Origin: Paenibacillus sp. Root444D2
Lineage (GTDB): Bacteria > Bacillota > Bacilli > Paenibacillales > NBRC-103111
Length of the DNA stretch: 64,000 nt
NCBI RefSeq assembly: GCF_001426375.1
Contig: NZ_LMEO01000050.1
Location: forward strand, 811,178 to 875,177
Direction: 5' to 3'
Shown: positions 17,188-25,849 of the stretch, piece by piece
Position numbering within the stretch: the first letter of the stretch is position 1
Layout: the number at the start of each line of letters is the position of its first letter
Notes under the pieces: model-generated
Told to the model about the DNA's origin: nothing
Database searches by the model: none
The model's input: the letters and a program-made list of their open reading frames with translations, nothing else
Translations under genes and position numbers: made by a program

Positions 17188-18033
17188 TTAGTCTTTAGTC
17201 TTTTCATTCTCATCTTTTTTATGCAAGCTAACTTCCGGCTTACTATCTTCTTCACCTTCAGTTATAGCTTCTGCTTCATTTTGTGCTTCCTCTTCTTGCG
17301 CTTCAGCCAGTCTCTGTTGTTCCTTCTCTTCTAGTTCTTGCTGTTTCGTTTGGAGTTTGGTGAAGCTGCGGTTAAACTGCCAGAACGAAAAAGTCGCCAT
17401 TATACTTCCCATAAAGAAAACGACAAGAAAGAAATTAAATTTGGTCAGACAAATATAAAGAATGGCTCCGTTACAAAGCAGCAGAACAATCGAATTGATT
17501 GGATTACCAATGGTAATCAATACAGCATTCTTCAAAATTTGTAAAACCTTCATATGCAAATGAACCATAATCGAGAAGAAATTGAACAAAGAAATGATAA
17601 TAATGACCGTGAAAGCGATAAATAATACGGCCAATAATTTCAGTGAACTCCCCTGTTTCAAATAAAAGAAGTAATTCACCGCAATGATAACGAAAATGAT
17701 TACGAAGAAAATGCCACCTACCATGCTCTGCAGGTAGTTTTCTTTATATCCACGGAAAAATGTTTTCAATAGTGGTACATCTTCTTCTCCCGTAACCCAT
17801 TTCCGAGCAACGGCAAACATCGCGGAAGTTGCAGGAAATAAAGTAAACGGTGCCAAAATGGCGATAATGGGTAGCGATGCCTTCAATGCATCAACGGATG
17901 GACTCACTAAGCCCATAAAAGCAAAAAAGAAAACCGGAATCGAACATAGCATCCAGAGCAGATTAATGACCGATAAACGCATAATCCACTCCGATATTCT
18001 GTACAGTCCTCCCATAACTCCTCTAAACTCCAA
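17188..18033 (-). CDS. DUF624 (YesL-like) membrane protein
   Basis: A 281-residue integral membrane protein with five to six helices, ending in a charged Glu/Gln-rich tail of about 65 residues. The start MEFRGVMGGLYRISEWIMRL is the family's usual N-terminus. It uses TTG 18033, which follows AAGGAGGAAG; upstream in-frame codons lack such a site. YesL-type genes often accompany carbohydrate uptake operons in Paenibacillus and Bacillus, but here the nearest sugar gene is xylB on the other strand. Function unknown. Confidence 0.78.
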   Translation of the reverse strand: MEFRGVMGGLYRISEWIMRLSVINLLWMLCSIPVFFFAFMGLVSPSVDALKASLPIIAILAPFTLFPATSAMFAVARKWVTGEEDVPLLKTFFRGYKENYLQSMVGGIFFVIIFVIIAVNYFFYLKQGSSLKLLAVLFIAFTVIIIISLFNFFSIMVHLHMKVLQILKNAVLITIGNPINSIVLLLCNGAILYICLTKFNFFLVVFFMGSIMATFSFWQFNRSFTKLQTKQQELEEKEQQRLAEAQEEEAQNEAEAITEGEEDSKPEVSLHKKDENEKTKD

Positions 18034-18241
18034 AACTGCTTCCTCCTTAGCGTTTCCTTCCGGAAACTTTCTACGTTGATTGTTGAAACGCATACATCTT
18101 AAGTTGTCCTACTTTTACATTAGTTTAATTATAGCCTATTTTTGAACATATAGGTAGATGTCTAGTCGTTCTAGGTACTTTTACATAGTATAGTATTATC
18201 AAAAAGAACTACCCCCAAATCATTTTCAGGAGGTCGATACT

Positions 18242-18328
18242 ATGTCTCATCCAGTTGGAACATCCGTAGGTGCTATTTTGGTTCTCTTCATCTTGCTCGT
18301 TATCATCACTAGTTCTTTCGTACTGTAA
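18242..18328 (+). CDS. YjcZ-type tiny sporulation membrane protein
   Basis: A 28-residue ORF: a short polar start, then a single hydrophobic helix (GAILVLFILLVIITSS). AGGAGG at 18228-18233 gives a strong ribosome binding site and a terminator follows directly. Composition and size match the YjcZ family of sporulation-associated peptides found in multiple copies in Bacillales. Membrane location is inferred from the helix. Its role in spore formation is not defined. Confidence 0.7.
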   Translation: MSHPVGTSVGAILVLFILLVIITSSFVL

Positions 18329-18344
18329 ACCATATAATTCATAA

Positions 18345-18385
18345 CAAAAAGGCGAAGATCCTTCTGGATCTCCGCCTTTCTTTTA
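18345..18385. terminator. Bidirectional terminator
   Basis: AAAGGCGAAGATCC pairs with GGATCTCCGCCTTT around ttct, with T-runs on both strands. It ends the tiny YjcZ-type gene and, on the minus strand, lies just beyond the cshA-like stop. Confidence 0.85.
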
Positions 18386-18400
18386 TTGGGGTTATTCCCC

Positions 18401-20014
18401 TTATTTATTCACTAATGTATCTTCGCTCTTACGTGGAGCTCTGGAACGATCGCGGTTACCGGAGTTGTTGCTTCCGTATTCACGGTTTCTGGAAGATGAA
18501 CTGCTTCCACCTTCTCTGTTTGAACCGTAATCTCTGCTATCTTTACGCGGGTAACGGGAGTTCGAGCTGCTGGAGCCAGCACCTGAGCTATATCCGCCAC
18601 CTTGACGACGATCTCCTGAACCTGAACTTGATGAGCCATAGCCGCCGCCAACTCGTCTACCTGAGCTGCGAACATCGAATTTTTTCTTTCTTGCACGAAT
18701 CGGATCTTCAGGTGTTAACTCAATATTCGTTTCCTTTTTGTCGCCTGTCAGAAGCTTCATAGCTGCAGCAAGAAGATTTACGGAATCATATTGCTCTAAC
18801 ATTTGAATAGCTAAGCCTTTGAATTCTGCTTGTGTATCATTTTGAAGCACATCAAGAATACGCTCAGCAGTCATTTTTTGTTTACCTTCAATGGCTTCAG
18901 CCAAGCTAGGTAATGGTTTTTTGTTAATTTTGTGGCGTGTAACTTTCTCGATAAAGTGCAGGTGATCGATTTCTCTAGGTGTTACAAAAGTCCAAGCTGT
19001 ACCTTCTTTACCAGCGCGGCCTGTACGACCGATACGGTGAACATAGCTTTCTGGATCTTGCGGAAGGTCAAAGTTAATGACATGAGTAACGCCAGATACA
19101 TCTAGACCACGCGCAGCAACGTCTGTTGCTACAAGTACATCAATGCTGCCGTCACGGAATTTTCTCATCACATTATCGCGTTGATTTTGGGATAAGTCAC
19201 CATGAAGACCTTCAGCTGCATAGCCTCTTTTTTGAAGAGCTTCTGCCAATTCATCAACCCGGCGTTTGGTACGACCGAAGATGATGGCAAGATCTGGAGC
19301 TTCCATGTCGATCAAACGGCTAAGCGCTTCGAATTTTTGTTTTTCGTGCAATTCGATATATGCTTGGTCAATCAATGGTGCACTAACTTGTTTCGGGATA
19401 ACCGATACGTGCTCAGGGTTACGAAGAAACTGTTGTGCCAATTTTTGAATATTAGTTGGCATTGTTGCTGAGAACAACATCGTGTGACGCTCTTCTGGAA
19501 CCAATTTCAAAATGGACTGGATATCATCCATGAAACCCATGTCTAGCATTTCATCCGCTTCATCCAAAACCACTGTTTGTACGTCGTCTAATTTAATTGT
19601 TTTACGGTTAATATGGTCAAGCAGACGTCCCGGTGTACCGATAATGATTTGCGGTTTTTTCTTCAATGCACGAATTTGTTTAACGATATCCTGTCCACCA
19701 TAGATGGGCAAGGAACGAATGCCTTTGAAACGACCGAGTTTCTCAATCTCTTCCGCAACCTGGATGGCAAGTTCCCGTGTAGGACACATGATAAGAGCAG
19801 AAATGCGCTCTTCTTTCATATTGATTTTGTGAATAAGCGGAATACCGAAAGCAGCTGTTTTACCTGTTCCTGTTTGCGCTTGCCCGATTAAATCCCGGCC
19901 TTCCATGGCCAAAGGAATCGTTTTTTCTTGGATCGGCGTGGACTCTTCAAAGCCCATCTCGGTAATAGCGCGTAAAATCGTTGGCTCTAAACCAAACTCT
20001 TGAAATGTTTTCAA
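18401..20014 (-). CDS. cshA: DEAD-box RNA helicase, CshA type
   Basis: A 537-residue ATP-dependent RNA helicase. The Q motif and AQTGTGKT (about 45-52), DEAD in VLDEADEMLDMG, SAT and HRIGRTGRAG are all present. After the two RecA domains comes a helical dimerisation region and a low-complexity Ser/Gly/Arg/Tyr-rich tail from about residue 455 that probably binds RNA. CshA works with the RNA degradosome and in ribosome assembly in the cold. A TTG start is served by AAAGGAG. A leader of about 150 nt precedes it. Confidence 0.92.
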   Translation of the reverse strand: MKTFQEFGLEPTILRAITEMGFEESTPIQEKTIPLAMEGRDLIGQAQTGTGKTAAFGIPLIHKINMKEERISALIMCPTRELAIQVAEEIEKLGRFKGIRSLPIYGGQDIVKQIRALKKKPQIIIGTPGRLLDHINRKTIKLDDVQTVVLDEADEMLDMGFMDDIQSILKLVPEERHTMLFSATMPTNIQKLAQQFLRNPEHVSVIPKQVSAPLIDQAYIELHEKQKFEALSRLIDMEAPDLAIIFGRTKRRVDELAEALQKRGYAAEGLHGDLSQNQRDNVMRKFRDGSIDVLVATDVAARGLDVSGVTHVINFDLPQDPESYVHRIGRTGRAGKEGTAWTFVTPREIDHLHFIEKVTRHKINKKPLPSLAEAIEGKQKMTAERILDVLQNDTQAEFKGLAIQMLEQYDSVNLLAAAMKLLTGDKKETNIELTPEDPIRARKKKFDVRSSGRRVGGGYGSSSSGSGDRRQGGGYSSGAGSSSSNSRYPRKDSRDYGSNREGGSSSSSRNREYGSNNSGNRDRSRAPRKSEDTLVNK

Positions 20015-20175
20015 ATATATTCAATCTCCTTTTGTACAGGGCAGGCTAATGCCTTGTATCTTTTTTACCCTTAAGTACGACTTCCTATCCGTGTCTATAG
20101 TTTTATTGGTGGAATACACTTTCGATTTAACATCTTCCATGATCCAACTGGCCGCCCTTAAGAACATCTAAAATA
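20015..20175 (-). promoter_or_regulatory. Long 5' leader of the cshA-like gene
   Basis: A minus-strand TATAAT at about 20171-20176 would give a leader of roughly 150 nt. The leader holds two copies of CTTAAGGG and, near its end, an imperfect hairpin built on TACA/TGTA and GGC/GCC just before the ribosome binding site. Long structured leaders are common in cold-induced helicase genes; no known riboswitch was recognised. Confidence 0.4.
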
Positions 20176-20294
20176 TTATAGCACAAGTCATACACACATT
20201 TCCAGTAGCGTCTTACATAATGAGAACGAAACCTAACGCATAAGCTAAACGTATTACAAGGTAGAACAATAAACGGAACAGAGGAGAGTTTTCA

Positions 20295-20831
20295 ATGTCC
20301 ATATTTAAACGAGTCAGCAGCATCCTGCGTAGTCAAAAACAAGAACCAACAACAACACCTATAGGTAATCCACTTGAAGATGCCCGAGTAGGGGATATTG
20401 TTAATGTAGACTTAGAGGAGTACGTTGTTTCCGGCAAGGTCATTTATTTTGACCGCGGGTTTGCTCCACATCGTTACGCTTATTATTTACAAAGCGGCAA
20501 AAATATTCAGTGTTTGATTGTGGAAAAAGGGCGAACCTATGACTGTTTCCTTTGCAGCTTTGTCGAAGGCGCACTAGACGATCCGAATGATGTCCCTACT
20601 CGTTTGGAGCTTGACGAAGATGTTACCTTCGAATTGGAGTTTCATCGCAATGATGTCACTCGAACGGAAGGAAACACCGACTTCCGCAGCGGAGACGACA
20701 TCATCTTTTGGAGATATTTTGGACCGGAACGTAGATTCTTCTTCCTCCAATGGCAGGATGGCAAATTTATTGCTCTTGAAGGAGAGCGCACGCCGGGCAA
20801 TCAGATTAAATTTTTGAAATCGACGCCCTAG
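20295..20831 (+). CDS. DUF4178 domain protein
   Basis: A 178-residue soluble, beta-rich protein with the DUF4178 pattern (VGDIVNVDLEEYVVSGKVIYFDRG, then YYLQSG). Function is not established. It is followed at 50 bp by a DUF4247 lipoprotein gene. The pairing of these two families is a recurring neighbourhood in Bacillales and Actinobacteria, often beside pspA and speE-like genes, which suggests an envelope-stress role. Neither pspA nor speE is present here. GAGGAG precedes the ATG. Confidence 0.72.
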   Translation: MSIFKRVSSILRSQKQEPTTTPIGNPLEDARVGDIVNVDLEEYVVSGKVIYFDRGFAPHRYAYYLQSGKNIQCLIVEKGRTYDCFLCSFVEGALDDPNDVPTRLELDEDVTFELEFHRNDVTRTEGNTDFRSGDDIIFWRYFGPERRFFFLQWQDGKFIALEGERTPGNQIKFLKSTP

Positions 20832-20881
20832 ACAACCTATGTTATCATTAGAAATGTTTGGAAAGGAGGGATTACTGAAAA

Positions 20882-21574
20882 GTGAAAAGATGGACTTCAT
20901 GGGTTTCTTTCTTATTGATCATCGCCCTTCTTACCGCGTGTGGCGCTGATGCCGGACGTTATATCAAAGATCAATATCCGTTAGTTAGTGTTGACGGCAA
21001 AGGGAGCAATCTCTCCAAGGTTTATCTAGTTGAAAACAAAAGCGTCCCTGCTGTTGCAGCTGAACTAGCATCAAAAGAGTCACCGAAGGAAAAGAGCAAG
21101 GAATCTGAAGATCAAATGTTCCTTGTTTATAATGATAAGGTCATTAACGTCCAAAAGGATCCTAGTGATAGTAAAAATACGCTTGTTCAGATCGATAGTA
21201 TCGAATATGCCAAATCACATTACGACTCCTCGTTCTTGCAAGGTTATTTGACAGCCACCCTGCTTCAATCCCTATTCGGCGGGGGATGGTTCAATAATAA
21301 ACGGCCTTACGATGATTATAGAGGCTATACCCGGACACCGTCTTATAATACAGGCGGCGGCAAGACGACCACTCCAACAACGGATGTATCGAAGGATAAG
21401 AAGCCAACAACGTCAGATCGAACGGGCAGCTTCAAAAGCGGTACAGGTACGCCAAGTTCAGGCAGCGACTCTACAACCCGCAAAAATGATGGTTCTACAC
21501 CAAACAAGGTAACTAAACCATCTGTTAGTAAGCCTAGCACATCTAAGAAGACAGGCTCTTTCAAGAGACGTTAA
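20882..21574 (+). CDS. DUF4247 lipoprotein
   Basis: A 230-residue secreted lipoprotein. It has a signal peptide with lipobox LTAC (lipidated Cys about residue 20), a DUF4247 domain at about 25-150 (IKDQYPLVSV and SKVYLVENKSVPAVA) and a low-complexity Thr/Ser/Lys/Pro-rich tail rich in SGTGTPSS-like stretches. GTG start at 20882 with AAAGGAGGG upstream. Function unknown; it is probably co-transcribed with the DUF4178 gene and acts at the outer face of the membrane. Confidence 0.78.
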   Translation: MKRWTSWVSFLLIIALLTACGADAGRYIKDQYPLVSVDGKGSNLSKVYLVENKSVPAVAAELASKESPKEKSKESEDQMFLVYNDKVINVQKDPSDSKNTLVQIDSIEYAKSHYDSSFLQGYLTATLLQSLFGGGWFNNKRPYDDYRGYTRTPSYNTGGGKTTTPTTDVSKDKKPTTSDRTGSFKSGTGTPSSGSDSTTRKNDGSTPNKVTKPSVSKPSTSKKTGSFKRR

Positions 21575-21589
21575 TTATTTGTTTTTATT

Positions 21590-21627
21590 AAGCTGTTGTC
21601 CATGAATTGGACACAGCTTTTTTTAAT
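21590..21627 (+). terminator. Terminator after the DUF4247 gene
   Basis: AAGCTGTTGTCC pairs with GGACACAGCTT around atgaatt and is followed by seven T. Confidence 0.85.
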
Positions 21628-21754
21628 CTTAACAAAGGATTAACTTATTTCCATTAAAGTCCATTTAATTGACCTAAGGTAAATTATGATTGAAGTTTTA
21701 GAAGAATGAATTATACTTGCTTTATGCTGCATACTATTTTAGAGGTGATTTGTT

Positions 21755-22576
21755 TTGAAAAAGGCGCTAGACGCTTTCATTATTCTAATTGGCGCACTGC
21801 TTGTCGCGGTCGGCTTCAACATGTTCCTCATTCCTCACCAACTGCTTAGCGGCGGGGTTTCTGGATTTGCCATGATTATTGGTTATTTTACGAATTTTAA
21901 CATTGGTTTCTTGTATTTATTGTTTAATCTGCCATTGATGATTTGGGGATTAGTTTCAATTGGACGTAGATTTATTATGATCAGTGTAGCGTCGGTCATA
22001 TTAACGGCATGGTTGATGCAAATTATACCAACAAGCTATGTCGCGCAGGAACCCATTCTTGGTGCAGTTTTTGGGGGAGTACTCATTGGAATAGGAAGCG
22101 GTATCACTTTAAGAATAGGTGGCTCAAGTGGAGGCTTTGATATTGTTGGCTTGATTTTGACTCGAAAATTTGATTTCCCTCTCGGAACCCTTCTTTCATC
22201 CATGAACGGTGTGGTCATTGTTGCACTAGGCTATTTCAAGCAAAATTGGGATCTTGCTCTTTGCTCGATGCTGGCCATCTATATAAGCGGGAAAGTCGTC
22301 GACGCCATACATATTCGCCACGTCAAAGTGACCGCCTTCATTGTAACGAAACAAAAGGATGAGTTAATTAATGCACTGCTTCTCCTGCCTAGAGGTGTTA
22401 CTTTAGTTAAGACAGAAGGCGCTTATACGAAACAGCAGCATGATATGCTAATGACCGTCACTACGCGCTATGAACTCGTAGAATTAAAGCGAATTATTAA
22501 GAAGATAGACCCGAAAGCATTCGTGAATATCGTTGAAACCGTTGGTGTTGTCGGAGAATTCCGCAAGCTTAAGTAA
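21755..22576 (+). CDS. YitT-family membrane protein
   Basis: A 273-residue protein with five membrane helices (DUF161/YitT_membrane) and a soluble C-terminal DUF2179 domain (about residues 215-270, with PRGVTLVKTEGAYTKQ). Bacillales carry several paralogues; their transport or sensing role is not known. TTG start with GAGGTGAT upstream. It is a single gene with no clear operon partner. Confidence 0.83.
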   Translation: MKKALDAFIILIGALLVAVGFNMFLIPHQLLSGGVSGFAMIIGYFTNFNIGFLYLLFNLPLMIWGLVSIGRRFIMISVASVILTAWLMQIIPTSYVAQEPILGAVFGGVLIGIGSGITLRIGGSSGGFDIVGLILTRKFDFPLGTLLSSMNGVVIVALGYFKQNWDLALCSMLAIYISGKVVDAIHIRHVKVTAFIVTKQKDELINALLLLPRGVTLVKTEGAYTKQQHDMLMTVTTRYELVELKRIIKKIDPKAFVNIVETVGVVGEFRKLK

Positions 22577-22711
22577 ATAATCGAGCAATCCGCCTCTTTA
22601 TTCCAAGTTGAATTGTGTTATAATGATACTAATTTCATATAGTTCTGGTTTCAACGTGAGTGGTTCAGGCGTAATTCGTATTCTAATCTTTTGATTGGAA
22701 GGGTGATGCTT

Positions 22712-22900
22712 GTGGAGACAGTCAAATTATCCAGGATTGTAATGAAATTAACACCCGAGTTGTACCCCTTCTTAACCAGCTATGAGCTGGACTCCGAGAT
22801 CGTCCTCCGGTTTGGCATTGAGGCGCTCGAAGCAGAAGATGTCATGGAAATCATTCAGTTCAGCATTACGGAACATCATAAAGACGCCCTTTATCATTAA
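22712..22900 (+). CDS. Small acidic protein of unknown function
   Basis: A 62-residue soluble protein (METVKLSRIVMKLTPELYPF start) with an acidic middle (ALEAEDVMEII). The frame is open from 22691, but GTG 22712 has GGAAGGG at 8 bp, so it is preferred. The 3' end is embedded in a terminator hairpin. Ribosome binding site, promoter-like sequence and tight terminator argue that it is real; I do not recognise a family. Confidence 0.6.
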   Translation: METVKLSRIVMKLTPELYPFLTSYELDSEIVLRFGIEALEAEDVMEIIQFSITEHHKDALYH

Positions 22901-22915
22901 GGGGCGTCTTTTTCT
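22879..22915 (+). terminator. Terminator overlapping the end of the 62-residue gene
   Basis: AAGACGCCCTTTA pairs with TAAGGGGCGTCTT around the stop codon region and is followed by TTTTTC. Confidence 0.82.
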
Positions 22916-23029
22916 GTTCAACTATGCTTTATTCATACATTGTTATTGAGTTTGTAATAATTAGTGTATATAGGTTATGATAAGAACATGATATAATAGT
23001 ACTAAGATAAACTAATGGAGGTGTCTGGA

Positions 23030-23266
23030 ATGGGAGCATTATCTCCTTGGCACATCATCTTAATTGCAATTGTTGCCCTTCTTTTGTTTGGGCCTAATAA
23101 ACTGCCCGAACTTGGCAGAGGTTTTGGCAAAATGTTTCGTGAATTTAAAGATGCAACGAATGGAAATGGCGGTAATACAGCTACTGATGATCAGCCTGTA
23201 CCGGTCCGTAAAGAGATTAATCCTGCAGAAGTCACGAATACCGAATCAGGACAAGTTCAGAAATAA
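23030..23266 (+). CDS. tatA: Twin-arginine translocase subunit TatA/E
   Basis: A 78-residue TatA-type protein. It has a short N-terminal membrane helix (WHIILIAIVALLLFG), the FGPNKLPELGRGFG hinge and amphipathic helix, and an acidic, disordered tail. TatA oligomerises to let folded proteins cross the membrane with TatC. No tatC is next to it. ATG 23030 is chosen because an upstream in-frame ATG at 23015 lies inside the TGGAGGTG ribosome binding site. A TATAAT at 22992-22997 is a likely -10. Confidence 0.92.
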   Translation: MGALSPWHIILIAIVALLLFGPNKLPELGRGFGKMFREFKDATNGNGGNTATDDQPVPVRKEINPAEVTNTESGQVQK

Positions 23267-23269
23267 GTC

Positions 23270-23308
23270 CAAACACCCGGCTAATTTTGCTACCGGGTGT
23301 TTTTATTT
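23270..23308 (+). terminator. tatA terminator
   Basis: AAACACCCGG pairs with CCGGGTGTTT around about 12 nt, followed by T-rich sequence. It also faces the convergent MFS gene. Confidence 0.82.
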
Positions 23309-23312
23309 ATGA

Positions 23313-24467
23313 TTAGCTTCTTCTACGCATTACGGCTTGAGTACCGAAAAACATGCCTGCTGCTATTGCCGACATGACTGATGCAAATACATACATGCTA
23401 GCGCCTCCCCACTGCTCACTCAACCATCCGCCCACCGAACCGCCGATAATTCCCGCAAGACCCATGAACACCATAGCAAGAATAGATTGACCTGTTGAGC
23501 CAAATTGCTCAGGAAGCAGACGCACGACGTACTGTACAGCAACGATCCACAAAACAGCAAAGGTGAGCATATGTGTCGTCTGCAAACCAATTAACACCCA
23601 TGGATCGCTGAATAACGTGTAGAGCAACCACCGTATCGTATATAAGACCGAAACGAGACCTAGGATGGTCAGTTCGTGATAACGATGTATGTACCGATTG
23701 ATATAGGCAAATACCGGAATTTCCGTGCAAGCCGCAATGGCCCATGCCCAGCTTACCATAGAGTCCGTAGCACCTAGTTTACTCAGATATAAGCCTAGTA
23801 GTGCATCGTTCATTCGATGAGGAATGGATATCATCAAAACCATGATCATAAACCATAAGAAGTTTTTATTTTTGAAAATAGTACCGATCGTACTTAATGT
23901 TATTCGCTGTCCGCTGCCCTTCTCGTCTTTGATAAAAGCTAGCAGTAGAAATGGGAAGATCCACAACGCCCAATAAAAATACGGTATGTTGGCTACTCCA
24001 CCTAATTCTTCGAGTAAAAGACCCGAAATTAGAGCAACACCCGAGAATCCGATTGAACCCCATAAACGGACGGATCCATACGACATCCCACGATGCGACG
24101 TTGATTTGACAACCAAATTGTCGATGAGTGGAATGGATGGCAGCAAGAAGAAATAAAGCATTAAAATAAATCCAAGGGTAAGCCCGAAACCTTTTGTTAA
24201 AAACAAGCCAAAACTTCCTAGTAAGGAAAGGCTCCAAAGTAAAAATACGATATTCCTTACTGAGTTGAATCGGTCGCTGACATATCCCCAGAATGGTTGT
24301 GCGAATATGGAGATAAACGGACCAATCATCATGAGGAGTCCAATCTCGCTAGCTGAATAGCCCTTACTTTGTAAATATAAAGGTAAATAAGGCAATAAAA
24401 TGGCACTGGAAGCATAGTAAAAAAAATTAACGCCAGATAATGAAATAATTTGTTTATCTAGTTTCAA
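23313..24467 (-). CDS. MFS transporter (MFS_1-like), paralogue A
   Basis: A 384-residue protein with 12 predicted helices. It has the segment GYSASEIGLLMMIGPF and a GYVSDRF loop after TM2, and YGSVRLWGSIGF in the middle. These are hallmarks of the MFS_1-like/nucleoside-symporter-related group. A clear paralogue is encoded at 33069-34253. TTG start with AAGGTAG upstream. Substrate unknown. Confidence 0.82.
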   Translation of the reverse strand: MKLDKQIISLSGVNFFYYASSAILLPYLPLYLQSKGYSASEIGLLMMIGPFISIFAQPFWGYVSDRFNSVRNIVFLLWSLSLLGSFGLFLTKGFGLTLGFILMLYFFLLPSIPLIDNLVVKSTSHRGMSYGSVRLWGSIGFSGVALISGLLLEELGGVANIPYFYWALWIFPFLLLAFIKDEKGSGQRITLSTIGTIFKNKNFLWFMIMVLMISIPHRMNDALLGLYLSKLGATDSMVSWAWAIAACTEIPVFAYINRYIHRYHELTILGLVSVLYTIRWLLYTLFSDPWVLIGLQTTHMLTFAVLWIVAVQYVVRLLPEQFGSTGQSILAMVFMGLAGIIGGSVGGWLSEQWGGASMYVFASVMSAIAAGMFFGTQAVMRRRS

Positions 24468-24576
24468 TGGGCGGCTACCTTCTTTCTACAAACCTCTACA
24501 AATTTCCTCTGTGCGTAGTTTCGTGCTTGCTTTATAATAAAAGCTAGAAACAAAGATTGGAGAGGACTTATACATC

Positions 24577-25758
24577 ATGGAAATATTACTTGCTTCACTT
24601 GCCCTAATCTGGGGCAATGTCACGGCCGCTAACCCGGATGCCACCTTTGAACAGCTCGTGCAAGCTTCTCTGAATGCGAAGAACGCAGTTGCTATTGTTC
24701 AACCTACACCATCCCAAGAAAAAGATCCTTTAGCACCTGTAAACAAAATGGATCCGCAGAAGGACGCACCCGTAATTAAAGGTATATACGCCACGGCCCA
24801 TAGTGCGGGTGGATCTCGGCTCAGTACACTTGTGAAGCTGCTCGACGACACAGAACTGAACTCACTGGTCATTGATGTCAAAGATGATTGGGGCTACATC
24901 ACATGGGAAACAGGGAACGCCGAGCTTGATGCCATGGGAACGACTCAGAAAATTATAGGTAATATGCCAGGTTTAATGACCACCTTGAACGAACATAACA
25001 TTTATCCAATTGGCCGTATTGTTGTATTCAAAGACACGATTCTCGCCAAAAAGAAACCAGAATGGTCTTTCGTCAATCCAGATGGCACTCTGTGGGGTAA
25101 CGGTAAAAACCCACCGGACAGCTTCGTAAATCCATATAACAAAGAAGTATGGGATTACAATATCGCAGTAGCAAAAGAAGCCGTAAAAGCTGGATTTAAA
25201 GAAATTCAATTCGACTACGTCCGATTCCCGGAAGGCTTCGAGAAAAGAGCTGACATTCTCAAATATACAAAGGATGAACGTTCACGTATTGATGCTGTCG
25301 CTTCTTTCGTCAAATATGCCAAAGAACAATTACAGCCGCTTGGTGTTCGTGTATCAGTCGATATATTTGGTTATGCGGCCTCTGTTCCGGCAGCCGAAGG
25401 CATTGGTCAAGATTTCGAGAAAATCTCTCAAAATGTGGATGTCATCGCTCCCATGATTTATCCAAGTCATTACAGCACTGGCTGGTTTGGCTCCAAAGTG
25501 CCGGATGCAGCGCCTTTTGTCACGATCGATGGAGCCTCCAAGGATACAACCAAGAAACTGGAAGCCATTGATAAGAAAGGTTGGAAGCCCATTGTTCGAC
25601 CTTGGATTCAAGATTTTACAGCTTCTTGGGTACCTGGTTATATCAAGTACGGTAAACATGAAGTGGAAGAACAAATACGTGCTTTGAAAGAAAACGGCGT
25701 GAATGAGTTCCTTCTATGGAACGCTAATAACAACTACACACCTGGTGTGAACTATTAG
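24577..25758 (+). CDS. Putative secreted glycoside hydrolase (DUF4015)
   Basis: A 393-residue protein with a short hydrophobic N-terminal signal (about 1-19), a variable linker to about residue 60, and a TIM-barrel-like DUF4015 domain. Visible blocks are IKGIYATAHSAGG, SLVIDVKDDWGYITW, IQFDYVRFPEG, VDIFGYA and DVIAPMIYPSHY, whose aspartates and glutamate would form the active site. The family is annotated as putative glycosyl hydrolase without a proven substrate. GGAGAGGAC serves the ATG; a hairpin follows. Confidence 0.82.
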   Translation: MEILLASLALIWGNVTAANPDATFEQLVQASLNAKNAVAIVQPTPSQEKDPLAPVNKMDPQKDAPVIKGIYATAHSAGGSRLSTLVKLLDDTELNSLVIDVKDDWGYITWETGNAELDAMGTTQKIIGNMPGLMTTLNEHNIYPIGRIVVFKDTILAKKKPEWSFVNPDGTLWGNGKNPPDSFVNPYNKEVWDYNIAVAKEAVKAGFKEIQFDYVRFPEGFEKRADILKYTKDERSRIDAVASFVKYAKEQLQPLGVRVSVDIFGYAASVPAAEGIGQDFEKISQNVDVIAPMIYPSHYSTGWFGSKVPDAAPFVTIDGASKDTTKKLEAIDKKGWKPIVRPWIQDFTASWVPGYIKYGKHEVEEQIRALKENGVNEFLLWNANNNYTPGVNY

Positions 25759-25764
25759 CATGGA

Positions 25765-25801
25765 GACACCCTGAGGCTCAGAGAGCTCTCGGGGTGTTTA
25801 C
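25765..25801 (+). terminator. Terminator after the DUF4015 gene
   Basis: ACACCCTGAG pairs imperfectly with CTCGGGGTGT around gctcagaga, and T-rich sequence follows. Confidence 0.65.
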
Positions 25802-25849
25802 TTTCGTTTTCGGTTTGATTTATCATGTAATTAAAGGAGTTGAAATGCT

